A stretch of DNA of 64,000 bases from Devosia nitrariae (lineage in GTDB: Bacteria; Pseudomonadota; Alphaproteobacteria; Rhizobiales; Devosiaceae). Shown here in pieces: positions 43,705 through 51,744 of this stretch (position 1 is the stretch's first letter; each line of letters begins with the position of its first letter). Under the pieces are notes generated by a model that worked only from the letters and a program-made list of their open reading frames with translations, was not told where the DNA came from and searched no databases. The stretch spans positions 550,899-614,898 of the forward strand of contig NZ_BSNS01000024.1 of NCBI RefSeq assembly GCF_030160115.1, given 5' to 3'. A program made the translations under genes and the position numbers.

Positions 43705-44324
43705 CGCGAATCGCGGCTGTCGTCCTGGCGGGCGGTCGAGGCGAGCGGCTGGGTGGCGTACGCAAGGCGGGGCTGAAACTGTGGGGCCGGCGGCTGATCG
43801 ATCGCACGCTTGCCAACCTGTCGCGCCATTGCGCGCCGGTGCTGGTTTCGACTGGTCGGATCGACCCCGCGCTGTTGCAGCTGCCGGACGACGTTGTTGC
43901 GATTGCCGATCTCGATCTGCCGATCGCCGGGCCGCTCGCCGGCCTCCTCGCTGCGGCTGACTGGATGGGTAAAGAGGCGACGGCGCCAGACCTGCTGGTC
44001 TCGATTGCGGTCGACACCCCTTTCGTGCCCGATGATTTCGTTCCGCGGCTGGCCGCCGAACTGCCGGAGGGCGCGTTGGCCGCCTGTGCGACATGCGGGC
44101 CCGCCTTCTACCCGACCAATGCCGTCTGGCGTCGGGAAAGCCTTGCCCGGCTCTCCGCACGCATCGGCGAACAGACCTTGCCGCGCAGCCTTCGCGCCTT
44201 TCTCGAGGAGATCGGGGCGCACGCCGTCGACTGGCGGCCGGACGCAGACGGCGATCCTTTCAGCAACATCAACACACTTGCCAACCTCATTGCGCTCAGC
44301 CGCCGCCGGGCGTCCGACGACTGA
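43701..44324 (+). CDS. mobA: Molybdenum cofactor guanylyltransferase-like (MobA family)
   Basis: Nucleotidyltransferase-fold protein of 207 residues. MobA adds GMP to molybdopterin to form the guanine dinucleotide cofactor. The N-terminal loop is VVLAGGRGERLGGVRKAGL, matching LAGGxxxRxGxxKxL with one extra residue. IADLDLPIAGPLAGLLAAADW and SIAVDTPFVPDDFVPRLA (metal-binding D in VDTPF) follow, and NINT near the end is typical. The start overlaps the BenE-like stop by four bases. Unusually it is tied to a transporter rather than to mobB or moa genes. Confidence 0.8.
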   Translation: MTRIAAVVLAGGRGERLGGVRKAGLKLWGRRLIDRTLANLSRHCAPVLVSTGRIDPALLQLPDDVVAIADLDLPIAGPLAGLLAAADWMGKEATAPDLLVSIAVDTPFVPDDFVPRLAAELPEGALAACATCGPAFYPTNAVWRRESLARLSARIGEQTLPRSLRAFLEEIGAHAVDWRPDADGDPFSNINTLANLIALSRRRASDD

Positions 44325-44420
44325 CGACACGTGATGTTCACAAGGACGAATTTGGCTCTTGGCAAAGCGGGGCAAAGCCGCTAAACGGACCTCGCTCTCA
44401 CCGAGAGCCACCGAATGTCT

Positions 44421-44496
44421 TCCGCGATAGCTCAGTTGGTAGAGCAAGCGGCTGTTAACCGCTGGGTCGTAGGTTCGAGTCCTACTCGCGGAGCCA
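44421..44496 (+). tRNA. tRNA-Asn (anticodon GTT)
   Basis: A 76-base cloverleaf with encoded CCA. The acceptor arm is TCCGCGA pairing with TCGCGGA, the D arm is GCTCAGTTGGTAGAGC, the anticodon stem GCGGC/GCCGC-like closes loop TGTTAAC, and the T arm is GTAGGTTCGAGTCCTAC. The discriminator is G. The GTT anticodon identifies asparagine. Confidence 0.95.
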
Positions 44497-44595
44497 TTCG
44501 TTCCCAGGCCCGTCCCGCTTTTCCCAGCATCGACATCAACTCGGCACGATTGACGCTCGCCAGTCTTCGCCGGCATGAGCTCGCCTTGAGCCCTT

Positions 44596-44690
44596 CCCGT
44601 TCTGATTCAATCAGAACGGGAGCACCAAATTTTGAAGTGTCGCGTTTTCGAACCGCAAAAGTGGTATCCACTTTTGCTGAAAACGCCCTA
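44596..44690. repeat. Palindromic intergenic repeat, family B, copy 3
   Basis: The hairpin CCCGTTCTGA-TTCAA-TCAGAACGGG is at 44596-44620. The second module GTCGCGTTTTCGAACCGCAA then AAGTGGTATCCACTTTTGC follows and ends GAAAACGCCC. It matches the 34235-34325 copy in layout and most bases. It lies between tRNA-Asn and the SRPBCC gene. Confidence 0.78.
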
Positions 44691-44707
44691 ATGCAGGCAC
44701 AGCCATC

Positions 44708-45169
44708 ATGACTTACGATCCCACCGGTCCGGAGAGCCAGATCACGCTCACCCGCACCATCGCGGCGCCTGTTGAGGATGTTTTCGCCGCCTGGACCGAT
44801 CCTGCGATTCTCGAGCAGTGGCAGGCCGACGAAGTGGAGAACGAACCCTTCGAGGGGGGTGAATACCGTTACCTCCTGCAGGGCGACGCCGAGGACCCGA
44901 CGGACCGGGTGGTGACGGGCCGGTATCTCGAATACGTCGAGAACACGCGCCTGGTCATGTCCTGGCTGGTATCGGCTGACGAAGACGAACGCGAAACCGA
45001 CGCCGAGCAGATTTTCGTCCTCGAAGTCGACTTCCGTGAGCTGTCAGGCGGCTCGACAGCGATCACTATCATCGAGCGTGGCGCAGCCCATGCCGATCCG
45101 GAATCGCGGATCTTTTCGATCGAAGCCTGGAGCCTTGCCATCGAGCATCTGGCCGAGCTCATCGAATAA
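44708..45169 (+). CDS. SRPBCC / AHSA1-like domain protein
   Basis: Small protein of 153 residues with the START-like (SRPBCC) ligand-binding fold. The start ITLTRTIAAPVEDVFAAWTDPAILEQW is the AHSA1-type signature, and VVTGRYLEYVENTRLVMSW plus the C-terminal helix SIEAWSLAIEHLAELIE complete the domain. Members include Aha1-like and polyketide-cyclase-like proteins with a hydrophobic pocket; the ligand is unknown. It is unusually acidic. No neighbour suggests a pathway. Confidence 0.82.
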   Translation: MTYDPTGPESQITLTRTIAAPVEDVFAAWTDPAILEQWQADEVENEPFEGGEYRYLLQGDAEDPTDRVVTGRYLEYVENTRLVMSWLVSADEDERETDAEQIFVLEVDFRELSGGSTAITIIERGAAHADPESRIFSIEAWSLAIEHLAELIE

Positions 45170-45348
45170 CCCCGGCCGAACCGTTCCCCACAATTGGAAT
45201 GGACTTGCGGGCCTTCCCCTCGCAGGCAACATGCCTTGCGCCAAACGCGCCGGTGGCGAAAAGTCGTGCCGTTTTAGACCTTTGGCCCTTGTTCCGATCC
45301 TAAGGCGTCCATACGATCCGCCAGCGTTGCAACAGAACCGATCGATAA

Positions 45349-46398
45349 ATGGCCAAGCACCAGGACCTCATCTCCGCCATCGGCAATACGCCGCTTATCC
45401 GTCTCAACCGAGTTTCCCAGCTCACGGGATGCGAGATCTGGGGCAAGGCGGAGTTCCTCAATCCGGGGCAGTCGGTCAAGGATCGGGCGGCGCTCTTCAT
45501 CATCCACGATGCCGTCAAGAGCGGCAGGCTGAAGCCCGGCGGCACCATTGTCGAGGGAACCGCGGGCAATACGGGGATCGGGCTGGCACTCGTTGCCAAT
45601 TCGCTCGGTTTCAAGTCAGTGATCGTCATTCCCGAGACGCAGAGCCAGGAGAAGAAAGACGCCCTGCGGCTCTATGGCGCCGAGCTCATCGAGGTGCCGG
45701 CCAAGCCCTATCGGCATCCCAACAACTACATCAAGGTTTCCGGCCGGCTTGCCGAGCAGTTGAATAAGGAACTGCCGAACGGCGCCATCTGGGCCAACCA
45801 GTTCGATAACGTCTCCAACCGCCGTGCGCATATCGAAACGACGGGTCCTGAAATCTGGAACGAGACCAACGGACACATCGACGGGTTCATCTGCGCGGTC
45901 GGCACGGGCGGCACGCTGGCCGGTGTTGCGCAGGCGCTGCGAGCACGTAGCAAGGACATCAAGATCGGTCTTGCCGATCCGGAAGGCGCTGCTCTTTATA
46001 GCTATTTCACTACCGGCGAACTGAAGCCTTCAGGCGATTCCATCACCGAGGGCATCGGCCAGGGCCGCATCACCGCCAACCTTGAGGGGTTGACGGTCGA
46101 TTTCCCCTACCAGATCCCCGACACGGAGGCCCTGCCCTACGTCTACGACTTGCTCGAGCACGAAGGCTTTTGCCTCGGCGGGTCGAGCGCCATCAACATT
46201 GCCGGCGCAGTGCGCATGGCCCGGGACCTCGGCCCGGGCAAGACGATCGTCACGATCCTTGCCGATTACGGCAACCGCTATCAGTCCAAGCTCTTCAATC
46301 CAGCGTTCCTTCGCGCCAAGAACCTGCCGGTACCGCCCTGGCTTGAGCAGCGGCAGCCGATCGACGTGTCGAGTGCGCTGGAACGTCATCCGGCTTAG
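45349..46398 (+). CDS. cysK: Cysteine synthase A (O-acetylserine sulfhydrylase)
   Basis: PLP enzyme of 349 residues that makes cysteine from O-acetylserine and sulfide. The PLP lysine is in NPGQSVKDRAALFI near residue 45, the substrate loop is EGTAGNTGIGLAL near 70, and the phosphate loop is AVGTGGTLAGVAQAL near 185. The residues YRHPNNYIKVSGRLAEQL and the 340-350 length are the rhizobial form, longer than E. coli CysK. Cysteine is also the sulfur source for the SUF operon nearby. No sulfur regulator site was seen. Confidence 0.92.
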   Translation: MAKHQDLISAIGNTPLIRLNRVSQLTGCEIWGKAEFLNPGQSVKDRAALFIIHDAVKSGRLKPGGTIVEGTAGNTGIGLALVANSLGFKSVIVIPETQSQEKKDALRLYGAELIEVPAKPYRHPNNYIKVSGRLAEQLNKELPNGAIWANQFDNVSNRRAHIETTGPEIWNETNGHIDGFICAVGTGGTLAGVAQALRARSKDIKIGLADPEGAALYSYFTTGELKPSGDSITEGIGQGRITANLEGLTVDFPYQIPDTEALPYVYDLLEHEGFCLGGSSAINIAGAVRMARDLGPGKTIVTILADYGNRYQSKLFNPAFLRAKNLPVPPWLEQRQPIDVSSALERHPA

Positions 46399-46460
46399 TT
46401 CTTCCTGTTGAGTCGGCACTGAAATCCAGAGCTAACCACGAAACCACCACCCACTCGAAG

Positions 46461-46548
46461 TCATTCCCGCGAAAGCGGGAACCTCCGTTTCGCCTTGCTG
46501 GCATCGCCAACAGAGGTTCCCGCTTTCGCGGGAATGACCCGGTGGGAG
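46461..46548. repeat. Palindromic intergenic repeat, family A, copy 2
   Basis: The left hairpin is TTCCCGC-GAAA-GCGGGAA and the right TTCCCGC-TTT-CGCGGGAA, around a 30-base centre with CCTCCGTTT and AACAGAGG. The end AATGACCCGGTGGG equals that of copy 1 at 8098-8185. It lies between the convergent cysK and aroA genes and could end transcription from both sides. Confidence 0.82.
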
Positions 46549-46664
46549 GGGATGGTTGAGGGCATTTCAGCAAGAGTGGCTGAAAGCGCTATGAGCTCGT
46601 GCCTAGCGTGAGGGCACGACTCCTCCGCGACTGGAATGGTGCGAGCGGGCGAACGCCATCACTC

Positions 46665-47942
46665 TCAGGCCGGCCGCATGTCGACGCCCAGGCTTTTGAG
46701 CATATCCCAGTAGCCCGGGTACGTCTTGCCCGCGCAGGCCGGATCGAGAATGGTGATGCCGTCGATCTTGAGGCCGGCGAGCGCAAAGCTCATGGCAATG
46801 CGGTGGTCAGCGTAGGTCTCGATGCGGGTCAAATGGTTGCGCCCGGCGAGCCTGCCGGCGAGATCCGGATTGGATTCGACGACAAGGTCGTCCCCCTCTT
46901 CCCTGGCAAGACCCGGCGCGATGCGCGAGAGTTCAGTCGCGAGCGCCGAAACGCGGTCGCATTCCTTGACGCGCAGATTGGCGATGCCCACGAACCTGAC
47001 AGGCGTGTTGTTGAAGGCGGCGAGCACGGCAAGGGTCGGCACCGCGTCCTGCATCTGCGCCCCATCGATCACCGCCGGCATATCGGGAAACTGCGCAATC
47101 ACCGCCTGCGCCTTGGCGTCGGGCTGGGTGAAAGCGTCCGACGCCACGCCGAGGTCGATTCTGCCCGAGGTCAGAGCTTCGGCCGCCCAGAGATAAGTGG
47201 CCGCCGAAGCGTCGGGCTCGACAAGGAAATCCGCGGCTCTGTAGCCGGTCGGCGCGATCTGCCAAGTCCCTTCGTCGGTCTGCTCGACCTCAGCTCCGAA
47301 AGCGCGCATGGCGGCGACGGTAAGGTCGACATAGCCGCGCGCACCGATCTCGCTGCCGGTCAAGGCAACCTCAACCGGTCCGTCTGCAAGCGGAGCAACC
47401 ATCAGGAGTGCGGATACATACTGGCTGGAGAGCCCCCCGTCGATCTCGACGCGTCCGGCGGGGAAGCGCCCGGTGCCATTGACGACGACCGGCGGGCAGC
47501 CGGTCTCGCTGGTTGCATCGACGCCGGCGGCTCGCAGCGCATCGACCAGCGGCGCGATCGGGCGTTTGTGCATCTCCTCGTCGCCGTCGACGACAACGGT
47601 TCCGTCGACCGACGCCACGGCAGCGGTGAGGAAGCGCGTCGCCGTCCCGGCATTGCCGAGAAAGAGCGGCGCGGCGGGCGGCAGGAGCCGGCCGGTGCTG
47701 GTGACGACGAAGCTTGTCGCATCAGGCTCCTCGACCGTCACGCCCATCTGCCGCAGGGCCGCGGCCATCAGGGTCGTATCCTTGCTTTTCAAGGCTCCGC
47801 TAAGGTGGCTGGTGCCTTCGGCGAGCGCTGCCAGCAATAAGGCGCGATTGGTGATCGACTTAGACCCCGGTGGCGAAACGCGCCCAACCAGGGGACGGCC
47901 GGGTGGGACGATGGTCAGCGCCGAGGGCAATGGCGATGTCAT
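46665..47942 (-). CDS. aroA: 3-phosphoshikimate 1-carboxyvinyltransferase (EPSP synthase), class I-like
   Basis: Shikimate-pathway enzyme of 425 residues that joins phosphoenolpyruvate to shikimate 3-phosphate. Substrate motifs are PPGSKSITNRALLLAAL near residue 24, LFLGNAGTATRFLTAAV at 93-109, DGGLSSQYVSALLM near 168, RVKECDRVSAL near 330 and YADHRIAMSFAL near 375. It resembles class I enzymes rather than the class II type usual in rhizobia. In the PEP-site loop the residue aligned with E. coli Pro101 is Phe104, and Thr102 replaces the usual Met. It is not next to cmk or rpsA as is common in the order, so it may be a second copy. Confidence 0.9.
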   Translation of the reverse strand: MTSPLPSALTIVPPGRPLVGRVSPPGSKSITNRALLLAALAEGTSHLSGALKSKDTTLMAAALRQMGVTVEEPDATSFVVTSTGRLLPPAAPLFLGNAGTATRFLTAAVASVDGTVVVDGDEEMHKRPIAPLVDALRAAGVDATSETGCPPVVVNGTGRFPAGRVEIDGGLSSQYVSALLMVAPLADGPVEVALTGSEIGARGYVDLTVAAMRAFGAEVEQTDEGTWQIAPTGYRAADFLVEPDASAATYLWAAEALTSGRIDLGVASDAFTQPDAKAQAVIAQFPDMPAVIDGAQMQDAVPTLAVLAAFNNTPVRFVGIANLRVKECDRVSALATELSRIAPGLAREEGDDLVVESNPDLAGRLAGRNHLTRIETYADHRIAMSFALAGLKIDGITILDPACAGKTYPGYWDMLKSLGVDMRPA

Positions 47943-48014
47943 GGAAATCTCTTGAGGCGGGCGTGGGAATGCACCTGCCTGTTAGGACAACTCCGCGCCC
48001 GACGCAATCTGCCT

Positions 48015-48407
48015 TTAGGGATGCACGCCCTCGGCGGAACGGGCGTCGGCGAGCGCCTTGAGGTCGGCAGGCTGCAGCTGGACGCTTTCACCGCAGCCAC
48101 AAGCACCGGTCTGGTTGGGGTTCTTGAAGGTGAAGCCCGAGGTCATCTTGGTTTCCTCGAAGTCCATCACAGTCCCCAGCAGGAAAAGCGTTGCCTTGGG
48201 CTCGACATAGACGTCGACGCCCTTGTCCTCGACATGGTCGTCGCCGGCCACCGGTTCGGTCACATAGTCGAGGGTATAGGCCATGCCCGCACAGCCGGCA
48301 TTCTTGACCCCGACGCGGACCCCGATCACCGGCTTATCCGCATCCTCGATGATCTCGGTGATACGCTCGGCGGCGGCATCCGTCAGGCTCATGATCTTGA
48401 AGGCCAT
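48015..48407 (-). CDS. sufA: Iron-sulfur carrier SufA (HesB/IscA family)
   Basis: A-type carrier of 130 residues that receives iron-sulfur clusters from SufBCD and passes them to target enzymes. The three cluster cysteines are in KNAGCAGMAYTLDY and TGACGCGES, the family pattern. It is the last gene of the SUF operon. AAAGGAA precedes ATG 48407; the frame could also start at Met six residues later. Length and motifs are normal. Confidence 0.92.
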   Translation of the reverse strand: MAFKIMSLTDAAAERITEIIEDADKPVIGVRVGVKNAGCAGMAYTLDYVTEPVAGDDHVEDKGVDVYVEPKATLFLLGTVMDFEETKMTSGFTFKNPNQTGACGCGESVQLQPADLKALADARSAEGVHP

Positions 48408-48449
48408 AAACTTCGTTCCTTTTGAAGGCATCTACTTTGCAGCCGATGC

Positions 48450-48869
48450 CTAGTAGTTCTTCCAGACCCCCGGCGTGATGAGTTCCACCAGCAGGCGATC
48501 GGGATCGCGGAAATAGAGGCTGTGACCGCCCTGCGGCCAGTCCACAACGCTCTCGATCTCTATATTTAGACTTTCGAGGTAGGTTTTCCAATCCTCGAAG
48601 GCCTCGCGCGGCACGCCGAAAGCGAAATGCTGTTCGCCATCAGCGTCGTGGGGCGGAATGAAACTGCCGGCGATCGGCACCGGCTCGAGGGTTCCTCCCC
48701 GGCGAAAGAGAATCAGCACCTGTCCCGGCTTGACGGCGAGCGGCTGGATGCGCTCGTTGCCGCCCAATGGGGTAAAGCCGAAGACCTGCGCATAGAAATC
48801 CCGGCTGGCCTCCACGCTCTCGACGTAAAGGCAGGTTTCGACCACGCCGTCGAGGACCGGACGCGTCAT
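48450..48869 (-). CDS. VOC (glyoxalase/bleomycin-resistance) family protein
   Basis: Small metal-binding-fold protein of 139 residues. The vicinal oxygen chelate pattern is visible: TCLYVESVEASRDFYAQVFG at the start, a glutamate-ending strand HSLYFRDPDRLLVELITPG at the end, and the central HFAFGVPREAFEDW. The function may be a dioxygenase, isomerase or binding protein. ATG 48869 lies two bases after the sufT stop, and a GTG at 48878 overlaps sufT. Its place between sufT and sufA inside the operon suggests a role with iron-sulfur biology or oxidative damage, but this is inference. Confidence 0.8.
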   Translation of the reverse strand: MTRPVLDGVVETCLYVESVEASRDFYAQVFGFTPLGGNERIQPLAVKPGQVLILFRRGGTLEPVPIAGSFIPPHDADGEQHFAFGVPREAFEDWKTYLESLNIEIESVVDWPQGGHSLYFRDPDRLLVELITPGVWKNY

Positions 48870-48871
48870 GC

Positions 48872-49273
48872 CTACCACCAGTTGAGCGCGACCTGAGCTT
48901 CTTCGCTCATCATCTCGGCACTCCAGGGCGGATCGAACACCATATTGACCGTCACGTCCTGGACGCCCTCGACACCGCGCACGGCGTTCTCGACCCAGCC
49001 CGGCATTTCGCCGGCGACTGGGCAGCCCGGGGCGGTCAGTGTCATGTCGATGGTCAGGTTCCGGTCATCGTCGAGATCGACCTTGTAGATGAGCCCGAGC
49101 TCGTAGATGTCGACCGGGATTTCCGGATCGTAGACGGTCTTCAATGCCCCGACGAGATCGGTGGTGATGCGCTCCACTTCCTCGGGCGGAAGCGAGCCCG
49201 AATGGGCCGTCGAAATGCGCTTATCGACCGCTTCCGCTGCTGCTTCGGCCGTATTTTCCGTCGTATCGCTCAT
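48872..49273 (-). CDS. sufT: SufT (DUF59 / MIP18 family iron-sulfur maturation factor)
   Basis: Protein of 133 residues that helps mature iron-sulfur proteins under high demand. The DUF59 core is LVGALKTVYDPEIPVDIYEL then GLIYKVDLDDDRNLTIDMTL, the reactive cysteine sits in LTAPGCPVAGEMPGWVENAV and the end is VFDPPWSAEMMSEEAQVALN. The first 30 residues are a variable tail. AAAGGTAA lies before ATG 49273, 15 bases after the sufS stop. It is a normal alphaproteobacterial sufT in its usual place. Confidence 0.93.
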   Translation of the reverse strand: MSDTTENTAEAAAEAVDKRISTAHSGSLPPEEVERITTDLVGALKTVYDPEIPVDIYELGLIYKVDLDDDRNLTIDMTLTAPGCPVAGEMPGWVENAVRGVEGVQDVTVNMVFDPPWSAEMMSEEAQVALNWW

Positions 49274-49288
49274 CGTGTTACCTTTCGC

Positions 49289-50509
49289 TTACGCGAAGAA
49301 CTTTCTTGCGCGCTCGATGCCGTCGACCAGCGCGTCCACGTCGTCCTTGCCGTTATATAGGGCGAGCGAGGCCCGGCAGGTAGAGGTGGTGCCGAACCGC
49401 GCCAGCAAGGGCTGCGCGCAATGCGTTCCGGCTCGAACGGCAATGCCGTAGCGGTCGAGGATGGTTGCGACGTCATGGGCGTGGGCACCGGAAATCTCAA
49501 AGGCGAAGATGCCGCCCTTGCCCGGCGCCGTGCCGAGAAGGCGCAGCGAATTGATGCGCGAGAGCTGCTCCTGCGCATAGGCGGCAACCTCCGCTTCGTG
49601 AGCTGCGATCGCCTCGCGGCCGAGATCTTCCATGTACACGAGCGCGGCGCCGAGACCGATCGCGGGGACGATGGGGGGCGTGCCGGCCTCGAACCTGTGC
49701 GGCGGATCGTTATAGGTGATGCCGTCGCGCGTGACCGTCTCGATCATCTCGCCGCCGCCCTGATAAGGGCGCATCCCGGCGAGGAGCTCGTGCCGTCCGT
49801 AGAGGATGCCGATGCCGTTGGGGCCATAAAGCTTGTGGCCAGTCATCACGTAGAAGTCCACGCCGAGATCCCGGACGTCCACCTTGGTGTGAACGGCTCC
49901 CTGGCTGCCGTCAATGAGCACCGGGATGCCCTTGGCATGGGCAATTTCGACGATCTGTTTGACCGGCGTTACCGTTCCGAGGACGTTGGACATGTGGGTG
50001 ACGGAGACGATCCGCGTGCGCGGGGTGAGCGCCGCCTCGAAGGCGTCAAGATCGAAGCTGCCGTCATCCCTGACATCCACCCACTTGATGACGGCGCCCT
50101 TGCGCTCACGGTGGAAGTGCCAGGGCACGATGTTGGAGTGGTGCTCCATGATCGTGATGACGATCTCGTCGCCCTCGCCGATCCGCGGTCCCGCGAAGGC
50201 ATCGGCGACGAGGTTGATGGCCTCGGTCGCCGAGCGGGTGAAGACGATCTCCTCGAGCCGGCTGGCGTTGAGGAACTTCATCGCAGCGACGCGCCCACCC
50301 TCATAGGCTTCGGTCGCGCGGTTGGCGAGGGTGTGGAGACCCCGGTGCACGTTGGCATATTCGTGCCGGAAGGCGTGGTCCATGCGGTCGAGTACGGCTA
50401 CGGGCTTCTGGGCCGAGGCGCCGCTGTCGAGATAGACCAGCCGGTTCCCGTGGATCTCCTCCTTGAGGATCGGGAAGTCGGCGCGCACTTTTTCGAGGTC
50501 GAAGGTCAT
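49289..50509 (-). CDS. sufS: Cysteine desulfurase SufS
   Basis: Class II PLP cysteine desulfurase of 406 residues that mobilises sulfur from cysteine for cluster assembly. Motifs are ASAQKPVAVLDRM near residue 35, HHSNIVPWHFH near 125, the PLP lysine in VMTGHKLYGPNGIG near 225, and the active-site cysteine in TSTCRASLALYNG near 365. ATG 50509 (MTFDLEKVRADFPIL) is the family start; a longer frame to 50554 overlaps sufD. The gene lies 20 bases after sufD. A second desulfurase gene of the NifS class opens the operon. Confidence 0.94.
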   Translation of the reverse strand: MTFDLEKVRADFPILKEEIHGNRLVYLDSGASAQKPVAVLDRMDHAFRHEYANVHRGLHTLANRATEAYEGGRVAAMKFLNASRLEEIVFTRSATEAINLVADAFAGPRIGEGDEIVITIMEHHSNIVPWHFHRERKGAVIKWVDVRDDGSFDLDAFEAALTPRTRIVSVTHMSNVLGTVTPVKQIVEIAHAKGIPVLIDGSQGAVHTKVDVRDLGVDFYVMTGHKLYGPNGIGILYGRHELLAGMRPYQGGGEMIETVTRDGITYNDPPHRFEAGTPPIVPAIGLGAALVYMEDLGREAIAAHEAEVAAYAQEQLSRINSLRLLGTAPGKGGIFAFEISGAHAHDVATILDRYGIAVRAGTHCAQPLLARFGTTSTCRASLALYNGKDDVDALVDGIERARKFFA

Positions 50510-50529
50510 CGGATGTCCTATGCGGGTGC

Positions 50530-51744
50530 TCAGTGCAGCCCGCCAACCAGCCACTGGTCGATCACGCTCGCCAGAGCCTCGCGCAGTTCGTCGTGCTCGA
50601 TGGGATCGATCAGTTCTTCCAGGAACCCGCGCACCAGCATCACCTCGGCGTCGGCCTTGGTTACGCCCCGGCTCATCAGGTAGAACAGCATCTCCTCGTC
50701 GATCTGCCCGCAGGTCGATCCGTGGCCGCAGACCACGTCGTCGGCATAGATCTCGAGTTCGGGCTTGCTGAGGATCTGCGCCTCGTCCGAGAGCATCAGG
50801 CCCTGCATCATCATCTTGCCGTCGGTCTTCTGGGCGTCGCGCGACACGACGATGCGGCCCTGGAACACGGCAGTCGAACGCCCGCGGGCGATCTGCTTGT
50901 AGAGTTCCTTGGAGCCGGTATTGGGCACCGCGTGGTTGATGTCCATGGTGATGTCGCAGTGCTGCCCATCCGAAACGAGATTCAGCCCGGTGAAGTCGGC
51001 ATGGCTGCCCTGGCCTGCAAACCGCGCGAAGACGTGCGCGCGGCTGAGATTGGCGCCAGCATGGATCACCAGCGAGCGCAGCTGTGCGCCTTCGCCGAGG
51101 TTATATTCGTTGGTGGCGAAGTGGGTTGCGGGCCTCGCCGAAAGATCCACGGTGATGTGGGTGAGCCTGGCATTCTTACCGAGCGCGATGTAGCTGGCGT
51201 GGTTGGAGAGATGCGCGGCTTGCGAGCCCGAATAGGTCTCGATGATGGTGGCCTCGGAGTCGTCGGCGAGATAGATGCGCGCCGAGCTTGCCGAGTGGGC
51301 TGCCTCGCCCTCGGTACGCCGGTCGATCTGGATGATCGGATCGATCTTGCCGTCGAGATTGAGGTTGAGGCTCTCCCGGGCCAGAGCCGTGTTGATGTGC
51401 ACCAGCATATCGTCGCGCAGCGTCAGCGCCGGCCCTTCGGATTTGCCGACGATAACGCCGGCGGGTGCGGTGCTGTTGTCCTGCACGATGCCGTTTGCGA
51501 TCATGAGCTGGAAGGCGCCCGGAACGCGCAGCGCCGGGGCGCTCGCCTCATTGGCGGGCGCGGCCAGCGGCGGCACCGCCTTCAGCAGGGTCCGCAGATC
51601 AGTATAGTGATAGCTCTCGACGCGGCGGCTCGGCAGGCCGGCAACGGTGATCCGTTCGGCCTGCGCATCGGCGCCTGCGGCCTTCAGCTGCTCGACGAGC
51701 GTCGTTTCGGCGGCTGAGAGCCGCACGGGCATTGTCGGCTGCAT
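50530..51744 (-). CDS. sufD: Fe-S cluster assembly protein SufD
   Basis: Scaffold subunit of 404 residues of the SufBC2D complex. The C-terminal beta-helix is rich in glycine and valine strands, with HGSTCGQIDEEMLFYLMSRG, a histidine-and-cysteine-containing motif close to the cluster site, near residue 350. The N-terminal half has the variable SufD helices, with SYHYTDLRTLL. The start ATG 51744 shares bases with the sufC stop (TAATG), so sufC and sufD are coupled. Length is usual. Confidence 0.92.
   Translation of the reverse strand: MQPTMPVRLSAAETTLVEQLKAAGADAQAERITVAGLPSRRVESYHYTDLRTLLKAVPPLAAPANEASAPALRVPGAFQLMIANGIVQDNSTAPAGVIVGKSEGPALTLRDDMLVHINTALARESLNLNLDGKIDPIIQIDRRTEGEAAHSASSARIYLADDSEATIIETYSGSQAAHLSNHASYIALGKNARLTHITVDLSARPATHFATNEYNLGEGAQLRSLVIHAGANLSRAHVFARFAGQGSHADFTGLNLVSDGQHCDITMDINHAVPNTGSKELYKQIARGRSTAVFQGRIVVSRDAQKTDGKMMMQGLMLSDEAQILSKPELEIYADDVVCGHGSTCGQIDEEMLFYLMSRGVTKADAEVMLVRGFLEELIDPIEHDELREALASVIDQWLVGGLH

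Noticed and set aside
40926..44496. Integrative element between the two tRNA genes
   Set aside because: No integrase gene and no repeat of either tRNA end was seen; genes between look chromosomal.
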